Positions 17,415 to 26,014 of a DNA stretch of 64,000 bases are shown piece after piece. Where the stretch lies: contig JAHDYR010000020.1 in the NCBI GenBank assembly GCA_019828565.1, positions 124,001 through 188,000 of the forward strand, written 5' to 3'. Origin of the DNA: Carpediemonas membranifera. Taxonomy: Eukaryota; Fornicata. Each line of letters opens with the position of its first letter. Positions within the stretch are counted from its first letter, which is position 1. Made by a program: the position numbers and the translations under genes. The notes under the pieces were generated by a model, which saw only the letters and a program-made list of their open reading frames with translations, did no database searches and had not been told where the DNA came from.

Positions 17415-19199
17415 TCACCAAATGCCCCAACGATGAAAGAACCGCCCTGCACCTCGAACCACTACATCAAGCCTCGCAGGTTTCTCTACCCTTGTCAAGG
17501 CTGGGTCGCACTCCCATTGCTCGACCGTGGCGAGGTGGACGGGGAGCTCCTCGACCTCCACGGGCACGTGGCAGGCTGAGTCGAAGCCGGGGACGTAACC
17601 TGAGGCAAAGATAATCCCGTCCGTTGTCACGAAGGCAGAGGTCCTATTGGACACGAATATCGACTGAATCTGTTTCCCGGGCGGGGTCAGGACTCTGGTC
17701 CATTCGATGATCTCAGGCGCCTTCGACCCAACCCCGAGTCGACCCGAGCTATTGAGCCCCATAGCATGCCAGCTGCCGTCCACGGCGCTCTGGGCAAAGT
17801 ACACGTCATCGAATGCATTGCCAGCCGAGACAACGGACGGCAACTCGAAGCTGGACGCCCCAAACCTGATCACAGGCCAGGGGAAGGGCAGCCGGGTTAC
17901 CGGTAAGGTCTCACCCCTCAGATAGTACCACAATAGGCTCTCCTTCTTTGTCCCAGAGTCCTGCCGAAGACACCCGGCGACACACACAGTGCCCGCATGG
18001 ATGAGGGCGAAGTCGTGGGCTGGGGTCAGCCAGTCGACCCTCGTGGCGACAACACCACTCTCCGCGCCGCCGTGTGTCAGATCCACGGTGGGCAGGGGCG
18101 CCGGGGTGACCGCGATGCTGGTGTGGCCCAGCCCCAGCTCGCCACTCTTGTTCAGGCCACAGACAAAGGTGCGGGTCTTGGTGAATATCGCAGAGCGGTG
18201 CGGAGTTGCCGTGACCCTGCTGATCTCGGCCGCCGGGATTCGAGTGGGGAACTCGACACGGTGGAATGACGACGTCATTTCGCCGCCTGCCACGCCGAGG
18301 GCGCCATGGGTGTTGAGGCCGCAGGAGTAGAGGCCTGCTGGCGTGAGGACGAAGGTAGTGACGCTCGAGGTCCAGATACCCCTGATCATGCGAGGCAGCT
18401 CAGCAGACCTCGCAGCAGCGAACACGGTGGCAAACGGCCTGTCTTTCGAGAGGGAAGCGGCGTGTACGGGCCTCCTCCTGAACCCGGGCTGGCCCCCCAC
18501 GCCGAGCTCGCCGCACTTGTTCGCACCCCATGCAAACAGTCCTGATGAAGTCACTGCAAATACATGGCAGTGCTCGTCAACGTAAATACGATATGTATAC
18601 GGCGTCCTGAGTCTTATAAACCGCTGTGCTCTCTGCCTCGGGTTGAGTGTCATGCCCGCAGACTCAGAGGACTGGTACAGCCGGCCCTCGAGAAGCCGAT
18701 AGGCTGGGGTCTGCGGGAGTAGAGACATCCTATCACTCTTGAGCGTCTCGTCTAGCATAAGCTGGCTCAAGAAGAGAGGTGCCGCTGCCCTCGAGCGGAG
18801 GAGGGGGTCTGCCCCGGTCTGGACGAGGATGGGCCAGAGAAGGCGGGAGGGGATGTCTAGAAGTGTGTGTTGTGATGCTGGGTGGTCCGTAGCCACCATG
18901 ATTGTGGGTGTTTTGGGTGATTGGGCGGCAATCAATGTTTGTGCTTGCTGAAGAAGAATTCTCGTCCCATCATACAAAGAATCAATGCTATCAACGAGCA
19001 TTCTAGTATGCATTAGCAGTACTTCCGTGGTTAGATCCTCCGTGAGCTCCGTGCTGTCCATGGTACAGCCTGTTTGACGACAGAACAGGGAGAACGCCTG
19101 CTCAAGCAATGAAGCCGGATCCCCAGGCATTTCAGCGCATAGAATTCTCGCTTGGCTACTCAGGATGCCAAGTTCAGCAGCTATCGACGAGACATCCAT
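17415..19199 (-). CDS. RCC1-repeat protein (first of two)
   Basis: A 594-residue protein with RCC1-type propeller blades in the middle and C-terminal parts, including GLFAWGANKCGELGVGG, GLYSCGLNTHGALGVAG and FVCGLNKSGELGLGH. About 200 N-terminal residues are helical and unrecognised. RCC1-like domains act as nucleotide-exchange or scaffold modules; no ubiquitin-ligase or kinase domain is attached, so the partner is unknown. It is paralogous in layout to the gene at 26015-27589. The ATG at 19197-19199 begins MDVSSIAAELG. There is no intron. Confidence 0.75.
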   Translation of the reverse strand: MDVSSIAAELGILSSQARILCAEMPGDPASLLEQAFSLFCRQTGCTMDSTELTEDLTTEVLLMHTRMLVDSIDSLYDGTRILLQQAQTLIAAQSPKTPTIMVATDHPASQHTLLDIPSRLLWPILVQTGADPLLRSRAAAPLFLSQLMLDETLKSDRMSLLPQTPAYRLLEGRLYQSSESAGMTLNPRQRAQRFIRLRTPYTYRIYVDEHCHVFAVTSSGLFAWGANKCGELGVGGQPGFRRRPVHAASLSKDRPFATVFAAARSAELPRMIRGIWTSSVTTFVLTPAGLYSCGLNTHGALGVAGGEMTSSFHRVEFPTRIPAAEISRVTATPHRSAIFTKTRTFVCGLNKSGELGLGHTSIAVTPAPLPTVDLTHGGAESGVVATRVDWLTPAHDFALIHAGTVCVAGCLRQDSGTKKESLLWYYLRGETLPVTRLPFPWPVIRFGASSFELPSVVSAGNAFDDVYFAQSAVDGSWHAMGLNSSGRLGVGSKAPEIIEWTRVLTPPGKQIQSIFVSNRTSAFVTTDGIIFASGYVPGFDSACHVPVEVEELPVHLATVEQWECDPALTRVEKPARLDVVVRGAGRFFHRWGIW

Positions 19200-19418
19200 T
19201 GAGCACTGAAGTTATGAGGGCACGGGTAAATACGTAATTCCCTTGGGCCGAGCAGTGACGATCGTGCCGGTAAGACCGAGTATGGTTGCTGTCGTGGGTT
19301 CAACTTGCGTCTCCAACAACCTCTGACGTTCAGCAGGCTAGCCCTCGTTGCTACATATTTGACCGCTGACCTTGCTTCTGGACTTGCTAAGCTAGGGGTC
19401 AAGTATAAAGGGCCATGT

Positions 19419-19592
19419 GAATGTAACGCGTGTTGGTGTTGGGCAGTCTCGAGGGACGTAAGCACGCAAAACCCGCGGGGCGACCCCGGCAACGAACAGG
19501 CCGCCTCCACTGACAAAGAATGCCGCGCCCTCCAGCCACACGCAATCGTCCACCGGCAGGGGCACCCTGACGAACTTGGCCGTGGCGGTCGA
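19419..19592 (-). pseudogene. 174-bp duplicate fragment of the second RCC1 gene
   Basis: Positions 19419-19592 match 26342-26515 at all but one base, with the same orientation and abrupt ends. At the source it is part of the coding sequence of the RCC1-repeat gene at 26015-27589 (encoding FVRVPLPVDDCVWLEGAAFF and following). Here it lies upstream of the other RCC1 gene, without flanking coding sequence. The rest of 19200-19846 shows no gene. It is a recent, non-tandem partial duplication, and the mechanism is not visible. Confidence 0.85.
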
Positions 19593-19846
19593 CTCTCGAC
19601 TGTTCGCCGGAAACATTGATTGTTACCCTGGACAATACTCGCTCAACCCCATGACAGTATCGATCGGCATCCTGCGCGCAGCGACGAGCTCCTCTGTACG
19701 TTCACTTCTTTCCACGCCATGACTATAGGAATACCCCAGGTCTTTAGTTGATCCTCTACGGGGCGGCTAATCGGGTGGTACGGAACGCTCGATTGCCTAA
19801 TCTTTACATAACCTCGATAAAACTGCTGACACATATGCAGATCGAA

Positions 19847-21244
19847 TCAAATCATGAGATCTCGCTCACTCTCTGTGAGATTTCGGTACTGATCCCTGGT
19901 CTTTTTGCCGCCAATAGACACGCACGCGAGGACTAAAAACCCGGTCGCTGATAGAAGCAGCAGAATGCTCACAGCCACGGCGACAGCAACGAGAATGACC
20001 ATCGCCACGCCCATCAGGATCTTCTCAGCCAGCGAATCGCCGTTGGACGGGGGAGTCACAATGACCGCAGGAAGCGCGTTTGTCGAGACATAAACTGCAC
20101 CAGTAAGAAGGTCGCCGTCTGCGGGCGTGCCAAACATTACGACATGATCGTATATGGCGATGGAGCGGCCGAAGAAGCCCGCGCCTTCAGGTGGGTTGAA
20201 GAAGTCCGAGTAGACGTACTGGTTGTTGACGTCGACGAGGGTGTAAAGATAGCCCCCTCCTATGTACTTGCCGGAATCATCCGTGATTAGATCGGATCCA
20301 ATCACAACGTAATCTCCAGATCTCGCCATACTCACCCCGAATCCGTCGTTGACTTTTGTTGACGGAGAGATGACCTGCTCAGTAGACCAAGTGCCGTTGA
20401 CGACACGCACCACGGCCACCGCCCCGGGAGTGGCACTATCAGTGTCGGCGGTGACGCCCACAAGGATGTCACCATCCGCTGCACTGATGGAGACAGATCT
20501 CACGCGCTCCATGTTGATGGTGTTGACAGAAGCGGTCAGAGTAGATCCGGTGTATATATAGAGCCGTCCTGTAGAATCTAATGTGCCAGCCGAGGCGACC
20601 AATATCATGTTGTCCATGATGCCCACAGCCACACCAACCGCAATGCTCTCTATTTGGTCATTCCCCGCGAGAGTCTCTGTGGGCAACCAGGTGTTCCCCG
20701 AGACACGGAACACGAACGCCGCTCCATGGTCGGTCATTCCATTGTAGCTGTAGCCGGGTGACCCTACGACAAGCTCCGTCCTTGTGAGCGCCAGGGCAGC
20801 CCCGAAGAAGTCCGGCTTCGTCTGAGACTGCTGCCCGCTGTTGATGACGCTGCGGTACGGGAAGTCGAAGGCGCCGTGCTGGAAGAGGAAGACGCTCCCG
20901 GCAGTGGACGTCTGTAGAGGAGAGCCTACGGCGACCCAATTCTCTGAAACGGCGAGGGCGTAGCCAAATAACGACTGAGCTGCAAGAACGGGGGGAACGA
21001 TCTTTGCAAAGGAAACCCACTTGCCATTCTCCTTCAAAAAGGCGTAAACTGTGCCGCAAGTAACCTTTTCCACAACATCACTCGGTGCCGAGGCAAAAAC
21101 AACGTCATCGCTTAACACAACGACGTCTCCAAGGCCAGCACCGGGCGCAATGCCTTGCACTGTTATTGGGATGAATTCTGCTGCTGTGAAAGCCAGCATG
21201 GCTGCCAAGAGCGCAGCTGTGAACAGAATATGCCGCGCAAACAT
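19847..21244 (-). CDS. FG-GAP repeat single-pass membrane protein
   Basis: A 465-residue type I membrane protein. It has a signal peptide (MFARHILFTAALLAAML), then about six FG-GAP/integrin-alpha-like propeller repeats (LFGYALAVSENWVAVGSP, FFGAALALTRTELVVGSPG, GFGVSMARSGDYVVIGSD, FFGRSIAIYDHVVMFGTP), one transmembrane helix near 425-455 (MGVAMVILVAVAVAVSILLL) and a short charged cytoplasmic tail. It is probably a surface adhesion or ligand-binding protein. A longer reading frame extends 43 codons upstream, but the ATG at 21242-21244 is preferred because it begins the signal peptide. Confidence 0.8.
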   Translation of the reverse strand: MFARHILFTAALLAAMLAFTAAEFIPITVQGIAPGAGLGDVVVLSDDVVFASAPSDVVEKVTCGTVYAFLKENGKWVSFAKIVPPVLAAQSLFGYALAVSENWVAVGSPLQTSTAGSVFLFQHGAFDFPYRSVINSGQQSQTKPDFFGAALALTRTELVVGSPGYSYNGMTDHGAAFVFRVSGNTWLPTETLAGNDQIESIAVGVAVGIMDNMILVASAGTLDSTGRLYIYTGSTLTASVNTINMERVRSVSISAADGDILVGVTADTDSATPGAVAVVRVVNGTWSTEQVISPSTKVNDGFGVSMARSGDYVVIGSDLITDDSGKYIGGGYLYTLVDVNNQYVYSDFFNPPEGAGFFGRSIAIYDHVVMFGTPADGDLLTGAVYVSTNALPAVIVTPPSNGDSLAEKILMGVAMVILVAVAVAVSILLLLSATGFLVLACVSIGGKKTRDQYRNLTESERDLMI

Positions 21245-21391
21245 CTTTGCAGTGCTTCCATCATTTGATGACCCGCCCTGGGGGCCCTGGCCGCCGGCTC
21301 CACCCCCAGCACCCATACATCGTGCCTTGTACTGCGAGCTGGCCTTTCCCGCCTCAAAACCGCCGACCCTCATCGCAACTAAACTAGGCTT

Positions 21392-22619
21392 TTACTGGGG
21401 CTCACTAAACCATTCCATCTCGAGAAGCTGTGCCGCCGTCGGCCTGTGTGACGGGTTGAAGGCCAGCATCTTGCTGAGCACTTCCGCCACCTCCTCCGCC
21501 TCGCGAGTGGGCATGTCATAAGTCTCCGTGAGCATCGTGGTCAAGCTGATAAACTTAAGCGTCTTAATGTGCTTAAGCTGCCCCCTCCTATTGAAGAACA
21601 GCTTCGAGTGCCTGCCCATGATGTCCGTCGGCTCCGGCCTGCCAAACAGCTCGAACATGAGGGCCAGATGGTCCTCGTCCTTCGGACACCCGCCGCCGCC
21701 GACCTCCATCGGCTCAAACAGCACGTTCCCGGTAAGCAGCTCGAACAGGCAGCACCCGGCGGACCAGATGTCCGCGGACGGGCCGTACTCGGACCCCAAG
21801 ATGACCTCGGGGCTGCGGTACTGGCGCGTTTGGATCACATCGCAGAAGTGCCGGTCGATGAAGCAGGCGTTGCCGAGGTCTACGATGCGCACGTCGAAGT
21901 CGCCCATGACAAGCTCGTCGTGGCGCTTCGATGACGCGTGGGCACAGACCTTCCGTCGTGCAAGGGCAACGATGTCCCTCTTGAGAGCGTCCGCGGCCTC
22001 TATGTCCGTCACGGGGTTCCTGCAGTCGGTGTATGGCTTCCCAGACCTCGAGGCGGGCGATGTTGCCAGCAGGATGTTCTCCGGCTTCAAGTCCGTGTGG
22101 ATGATGCCCGCCTGGTCGTGTAGAACGCTCAGTCCGGTGAGCACCTGCCGCATGATGTGCTTCACGATGCTTATAGAGAGCCCGCGGTGATGGTACCTCC
22201 TGATGAGGGAGAGTACTGAGTGACCCATCAGGGGGAACACCATCACGTGGTGCTCGCCATTCTCCGTCTCGATGGTGAAGGTGTCCAGGAGTTGGCAGAG
22301 TCTGTTGTCGGCGTTGTGAGAGCATTTGTCGTTGACGACCTGGAGCAGGGTGATTTCGTCCAATGCAGCAGCTGTATAGGTAGCGGAGGACTTCTGGATC
22401 TTGAGAGCGACGTGGGGAGCATTGGGATCGTCTACAATGGCACATTGCCAGACGGTACCTGTGTTACGATTCTAGAAGAGGAAACAAACTGAAGTGGCCG
22501 AATCCGATCTTGAAAAGGACCTGATAGCGGTTGTTGTACACGTCTCCGATCTTAACGGGAGCGTAGCCGCCGTGCTTGTAGCCATCAGTGCCCTCGTCGA
22601 ACTGGATGGAGGAGGTCAT
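21392..22619 (-). CDS. SR-protein kinase (SRPK)
   Basis: A 398-residue kinase from two exons (22490-22619 and 21392-22458). The 31-nt intron at 22459-22489 starts GTTTGT and ends GTAACACAG. The N terminus has the SRPK signature GYKHGGYAPVKIGDVYNNRY followed by GFGHFSTVWQC, the last part created by splicing. The catalytic loop is HTDLKPENIL, and the spacer insert between lobes is short. The segment VDLGNACFIDRHFCDVIQTRQYRSPEVILG is typical of SRPKs. It phosphorylates SR splicing factors, and the splicing factor SKIP is encoded in the same window. The start ATG is backed by a promoter motif 20 nt upstream. Confidence 0.93.
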
Positions 22620-22639
22620 TCGTCCGATCGCGCTCTGAG

Positions 22640-22652
22640 CATAAACTGCACC
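22640..22652 (-). promoter_or_regulatory. Putative promoter motif, SRPK gene
   Basis: In gene orientation it reads GGTGCAGTTTATG, ending about 20 nt before the ATG at 22619. Confidence 0.45.
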
Positions 22653-22842
22653 AAGGACAGCAGACAGCGCTCTCGGGGCTGGCATGACTGGAGGAGTGTC
22701 ACTGACCTCATTGAACGAGATTCTAACATTGGAAAATATTGCTTCACTTCAAATCTGAATCATCTGATTGAATCAGCCATGTCTACTTTATGATCAAATT
22801 ATGCGCTGCATGTCTATTCTTCCAACTAGCCATCTCCAGCTA

Positions 22843-23406
22843 CTAACTCCCAATACCGATGAACAGCTTCTTCAGCCGCGCGCCGTCAAGCCCAGCGTTA
22901 GTCTTCGAGGCCGAGTCCTTGGAGCCTACAGTAACCTTGGTCGGGGCCCACTCCGCCAGGATCTCGTTGTACTGGCTGTCTGTGTCGGTCTGTCTGCCGG
23001 CAGAGGCACGATGGGCATCAACCAGCTCAGAGCAAACGGCGGGATCGAACGCAATTGCTGGCTTACGAGGTTCTCTCTGGCGCGGGACAGAGGCTTGCTG
23101 GACAAGCATCGCGCGGTGCTGCCGGGAAACCTGGATGGCGCGCCGAAGATGCGCCATTTTTGCAGTTTCAACGTGAGGCCTTGATTTGAGTAATTTCACG
23201 CATTTCTTGACTGCATCTATGTCCCATGTGTCTGGTGGGTGCGGAACTATCCTCTTGGGCACCGTTTTTGGTGTCCTCGTGACTTTGTGGCTTGATCGAA
23301 CAAGCTTGTAGCTCTTCGGCTCTTTTGGTGTCCTCGATTCCGGTGTTTGTCTCTTGGGTGTTGCCTTTTTGGCCTTGATGACCTTTACACCAGGAATACT
23401 ATCCAT
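22843..23406 (-). CDS. Basic protein of unknown function
   Basis: A 187-residue, Lys/Arg/Thr/Pro-rich protein. The first 75 residues are disordered and positively charged (KAKKATPKRQTPES, KVTRTPKTVPKR) with several Ser/Thr-Pro sites, which suggests a nuclear or microtubule-associated substrate of CDKs. A helical middle (KLLKSRPHVETAKMAHLRRAI) and a weakly conserved C terminus follow. No domain is recognised. The ATG at 23404-23406 is preferred; an upstream extension starts with TTG and runs through a mobile-element end. Confidence 0.5.
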   Translation of the reverse strand: MDSIPGVKVIKAKKATPKRQTPESRTPKEPKSYKLVRSSHKVTRTPKTVPKRIVPHPPDTWDIDAVKKCVKLLKSRPHVETAKMAHLRRAIQVSRQHRAMLVQQASVPRQREPRKPAIAFDPAVCSELVDAHRASAGRQTDTDSQYNEILAEWAPTKVTVGSKDSASKTNAGLDGARLKKLFIGIGS

Positions 23407-23482
23407 TGACCAGGACTTTGCATATTCCGCACAGTAAACTTTTCGCAGAATAACGACGAACCGTCTGTGCTTTTGATTGAAC

Positions 23483-23515
23483 GGTTCGAAAAATGTGTTT
23501 ATACTGCGCAGCACC
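23483..23515 (-). repeat. Solo family 1 terminal repeat
   Basis: A single copy of the family 1 end sequence (GGTTCGAAAAATGTGTTT followed by ATACTGCGCAGCACC on the plus strand), with no element attached. It lies 77 nt upstream of the ATG of the gene at 22843-23406. It may be what remains after excision or recombination between the two direct repeats, or an unoccupied sequence that the element ends mimic. Confidence 0.6.
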
Positions 23516-23665
23516 GTCAATGTTCGATGAGTCGCCCCTCAGTGAACCCCTCAGTAATTTAAGACATTCACACACCAAAATAACAGCCCAATGGCCCCTA
23601 TTCCAACCGAAGAGAAGTTTGCACATGCTGAAGAAAAGAAGAAAAAGATGCAGACAGCACCGTCG

Positions 23666-24832
23666 TCACCACGAACCAGTCTTGCGGGTGCCGACCCTCT
23701 CAATGGTCCGACTTAGTCCATCCCGACATTCCTTAAGCTGCACCACATCCGACTGAGCTGTCCGAATCCCGGACTTGAGATCATCAAGCGAATTCTCAAG
23801 TTGTCTCAGATCTACAGCCTCAAATCTACCCTGGAGTTCGTTAAATTCACGGGCGTGTCTCGTCTCGGCTGACTCGGCAAGGTCTCGGACACGGTTGAGT
23901 CCTGTTTCGTCATCAAGGAAACGCTCCTGCCGTATCAAATCAATCGCGTCTGCATGACTAGCCACCGATTGCCTAAGCTTTGCCAGCGCGTTATCCTGCT
24001 CCGCGGCGCTCAGTTGTAGTGAGTTCAATGAGGCCTGGAACTGGGCCCCCATCGCCTGACAGCGCTGCTCGGTCACACAGGCCCGCTTGCTGACCTCGCC
24101 GAGTCGGTTGAGATCATCAACGTGTGCTTCCTCGTCGCGCTGGGCGATTGAAGTGCACCTTGTCTCCATCTCGGGGACGGCATCCGAGACTTTGGCGGCC
24201 TGGGCGGTCAGGGTAGAGTTGGCGCGCTTCAAGTCACTCAGCTGAAGAGTGATAGAGTTAAGCTCGTCCGTAAGATGATGATGCATTGCTGTAACTCGGG
24301 CTTCAGCCAAATCTGCCACATCCCGCTCAACCTTGTCGACCGCCTTGGCCAATGTCTCGCGTGTCACGGTGCCATGTGCTATTGTAGCCTGCCTTTCCTC
24401 CATGGACCTCTTGAGGGAGGACATGTCGTCCACCACGTCCGACAGGGCTCCGTCGGTGTGTCTGATCCGGTCGATAAGTGTCTTAACCTGCGTCCCCTCG
24501 GCCGTGTCCATGATCCTGCCGTGCAGCTCGCCCATGGCGTTGGCCCTGCGCGTGTCAATGTCCTGTAGAATGTTGATGGATTGGCCGAAGGCCATCATTC
24601 GCTCCTCGTGGGTCCGAAGCTGGGCTTGTATCTGGTCTAGGCGGCTTGAAAAGACATCAACGGTCATACACGTGGCTTCTATACGCTCTAGTTGGTTCTC
24701 TAGGTATGAAATGTACGCGGGGCGTTCGATTGGAGCCTCGTCCTGGCCGTTTCGGGCAAAGCTGGTGGTATCCTCCTGCAGCTTCCGCTTCATGTAGTTC
24801 TTAGAGTATGACATCGGTGATCCAGTGAGCAT
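23666..24832 (-). CDS. Long coiled-coil protein
   Basis: A 388-residue protein that is coiled coil nearly throughout, with heptad patterns from about residue 45 (YLENQLERIEATCMTVDVFS) to the C terminus (LQGRFEAVDLRQLENSLDDL). The short N terminus holds SYSKNYMKRK. There is no globular domain. The even heptad spacing resembles filament-forming cytoskeletal proteins such as SF-assemblins, but no family motif was found. The ATG at 24830-24832 is used; the frame extends three codons further to a TTG. Element copy B begins 72 nt upstream. Confidence 0.65.
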   Translation of the reverse strand: MLTGSPMSYSKNYMKRKLQEDTTSFARNGQDEAPIERPAYISYLENQLERIEATCMTVDVFSSRLDQIQAQLRTHEERMMAFGQSINILQDIDTRRANAMGELHGRIMDTAEGTQVKTLIDRIRHTDGALSDVVDDMSSLKRSMEERQATIAHGTVTRETLAKAVDKVERDVADLAEARVTAMHHHLTDELNSITLQLSDLKRANSTLTAQAAKVSDAVPEMETRCTSIAQRDEEAHVDDLNRLGEVSKRACVTEQRCQAMGAQFQASLNSLQLSAAEQDNALAKLRQSVASHADAIDLIRQERFLDDETGLNRVRDLAESAETRHAREFNELQGRFEAVDLRQLENSLDDLKSGIRTAQSDVVQLKECRDGLSRTIERVGTRKTGSW

Positions 24833-24875
24833 AGACGCCAAATGTCACTTATGAGTGCCAAACGGGGCCAAAAGT

Positions 24876-24893
24876 TGTGCCGCGCAGGATTAG
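24876..24893 (-). repeat. Family 2 half-end sequence
   Basis: TGTGCCGCGCAGGATTAG on the plus strand is the inner part of the family 2 terminal repeat (compare 28991-29024 and 45749-45782). It is followed after a few bases by CCACCTCCGAC, which is also found at 29100-29110, so copy B was inserted into a small pre-existing repeat. Confidence 0.55.
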
Positions 24894-24904
24894 CCACCTC
24901 CGAC

Positions 24905-25743
24905 TGTGTTGAAGGGTCGAACAATGTTTATACTGCGCAACACTGCCCTGTCTCCCTCCTACTCACGTCTTAAGTCGGTAGGGAGATCGTCTTCTCCAGG
25001 GCTTCCACAAAGCGTCTTCTTCGTGGACGTCAGCACAGCTGCAAACATCACAACAATCGCTCACATGTCGTCTCATTGTCTTCTATTCCACATTAAATTC
25101 ACCTCTACACTTGTATAGTTCGCCAGAAGCACTTCGCCCGCTGCGGCCAACAGTTGGCTCGGGAGTTCGGTCGCCACCATCCCATCGCCACCCCCATTCG
25201 CCTGAAAGTCTTCTACGGGAGCTCGGGATTCACCACGCCTGCTGGTATGTTCATTCCTTGCGCGCCATATCGAAAGTTCGCGAGAGAGATAGTTCCCTTC
25301 TCAAGGGGTATAACATTGTCGTCGATCTTAACATGGTTAACGAGGATCGCACCACCGTCGTCTGCCCTCACTGCCACGCCCCTGCAAGCGAGTTCGTCCG
25401 CGTGATGGCCAGCACGTTCACCCACATCGTGTGATGCTCTGCGAAAATCCACAGTGCCGTGGTGCTCAGTGGCGCGCAACAATTCCTGATGCTCCGAATG
25501 TTGATCATCGGGACAAGAGTGCTGCAGAGAACATCCTGTGGCGTTCTCTTGCCACGGAAGATGAGCTCAGTGGCTCTCCGTTCAGTCGCACATCCCACGT
25601 CTTCAAACTTCATTCCAGTATCATCAATTGGCTAACCGCCAACATTCGTCTACGGACGGATGATATTGTACAGTTTGGCACTTTGATCGTTCCTTTCAGG
25701 CCCTGTCTTGGAGGTTCGAACAATGTGTTTATACTGCGCAACA
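24905..25743 (+). mobile_element. Family 1 Fanzor-derived element, copy B
   Basis: An 839-bp copy in the plus orientation, flanked by CCGAC duplications (24900-24904 and 25744-25748). It starts TGTGTTGAAGGGTCGAAC and ends TGCGCAACA, with the terminal direct repeats near 24917-24947 and 25711-25743. The empty target is visible at 29100-29167, where CCACCTCCGAC runs straight into ACAATTGGGG, which shows the insertion point directly. It lies 72 nt upstream of the coiled-coil gene ATG, head to head with that gene. Confidence 0.85.
25118..25610 (+). pseudogene. Fanzor C-terminal half in copy B
   Basis: It contains the same domain order as copy A: KHFAR, REFGRHH, RLKVFYGSSGF, NEDRTT, CPHCHA, zinc ribbon and HRDKSAAENILW. 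It carries both single-base defects: the shortened G run shared with copy A (near 25295) and the shortened G run inside the zinc ribbon shared with copy C (near 25382). It is therefore the most damaged of the three copies and cannot be translated across either point. Confidence 0.7.
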
Positions 25744-25804
25744 CCGACACAATTGGGGTGGTGCTCAGCCGCCGAAGCAGCAAAGATCACCTGACTATGA
25801 ATTT
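25744..25804. repeat. 61-bp repeat with UUCG-type hairpin, copy 1
   Basis: It matches 29107-29167 over about 60 bp with one or two differences. On the minus strand it contains GCTGCTTCGGCGGC (25768-25781), the same 14-nt tetraloop hairpin as in the candidate ncRNA at 5911-5924. Confidence 0.7.
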
Positions 25805-26014
25805 GATGGCGAATTAAGCCCGCAAGTGAGAAATGGGGCCGAAGCCCGGTGGTATGGGCTGTTGGACACTAGACCAGAGGCTGGCTGACGAAGGAGATGA
25901 TGGGGGTCAATTCAGATCGAGTAGGCTCGTGCACCTCCTCGGCTTCACAGTCATCAACACTGGTCCCAACCTGGCATTGTGCTCCAGATAAATGTTTGAA
26001 ATATGAATGAAATT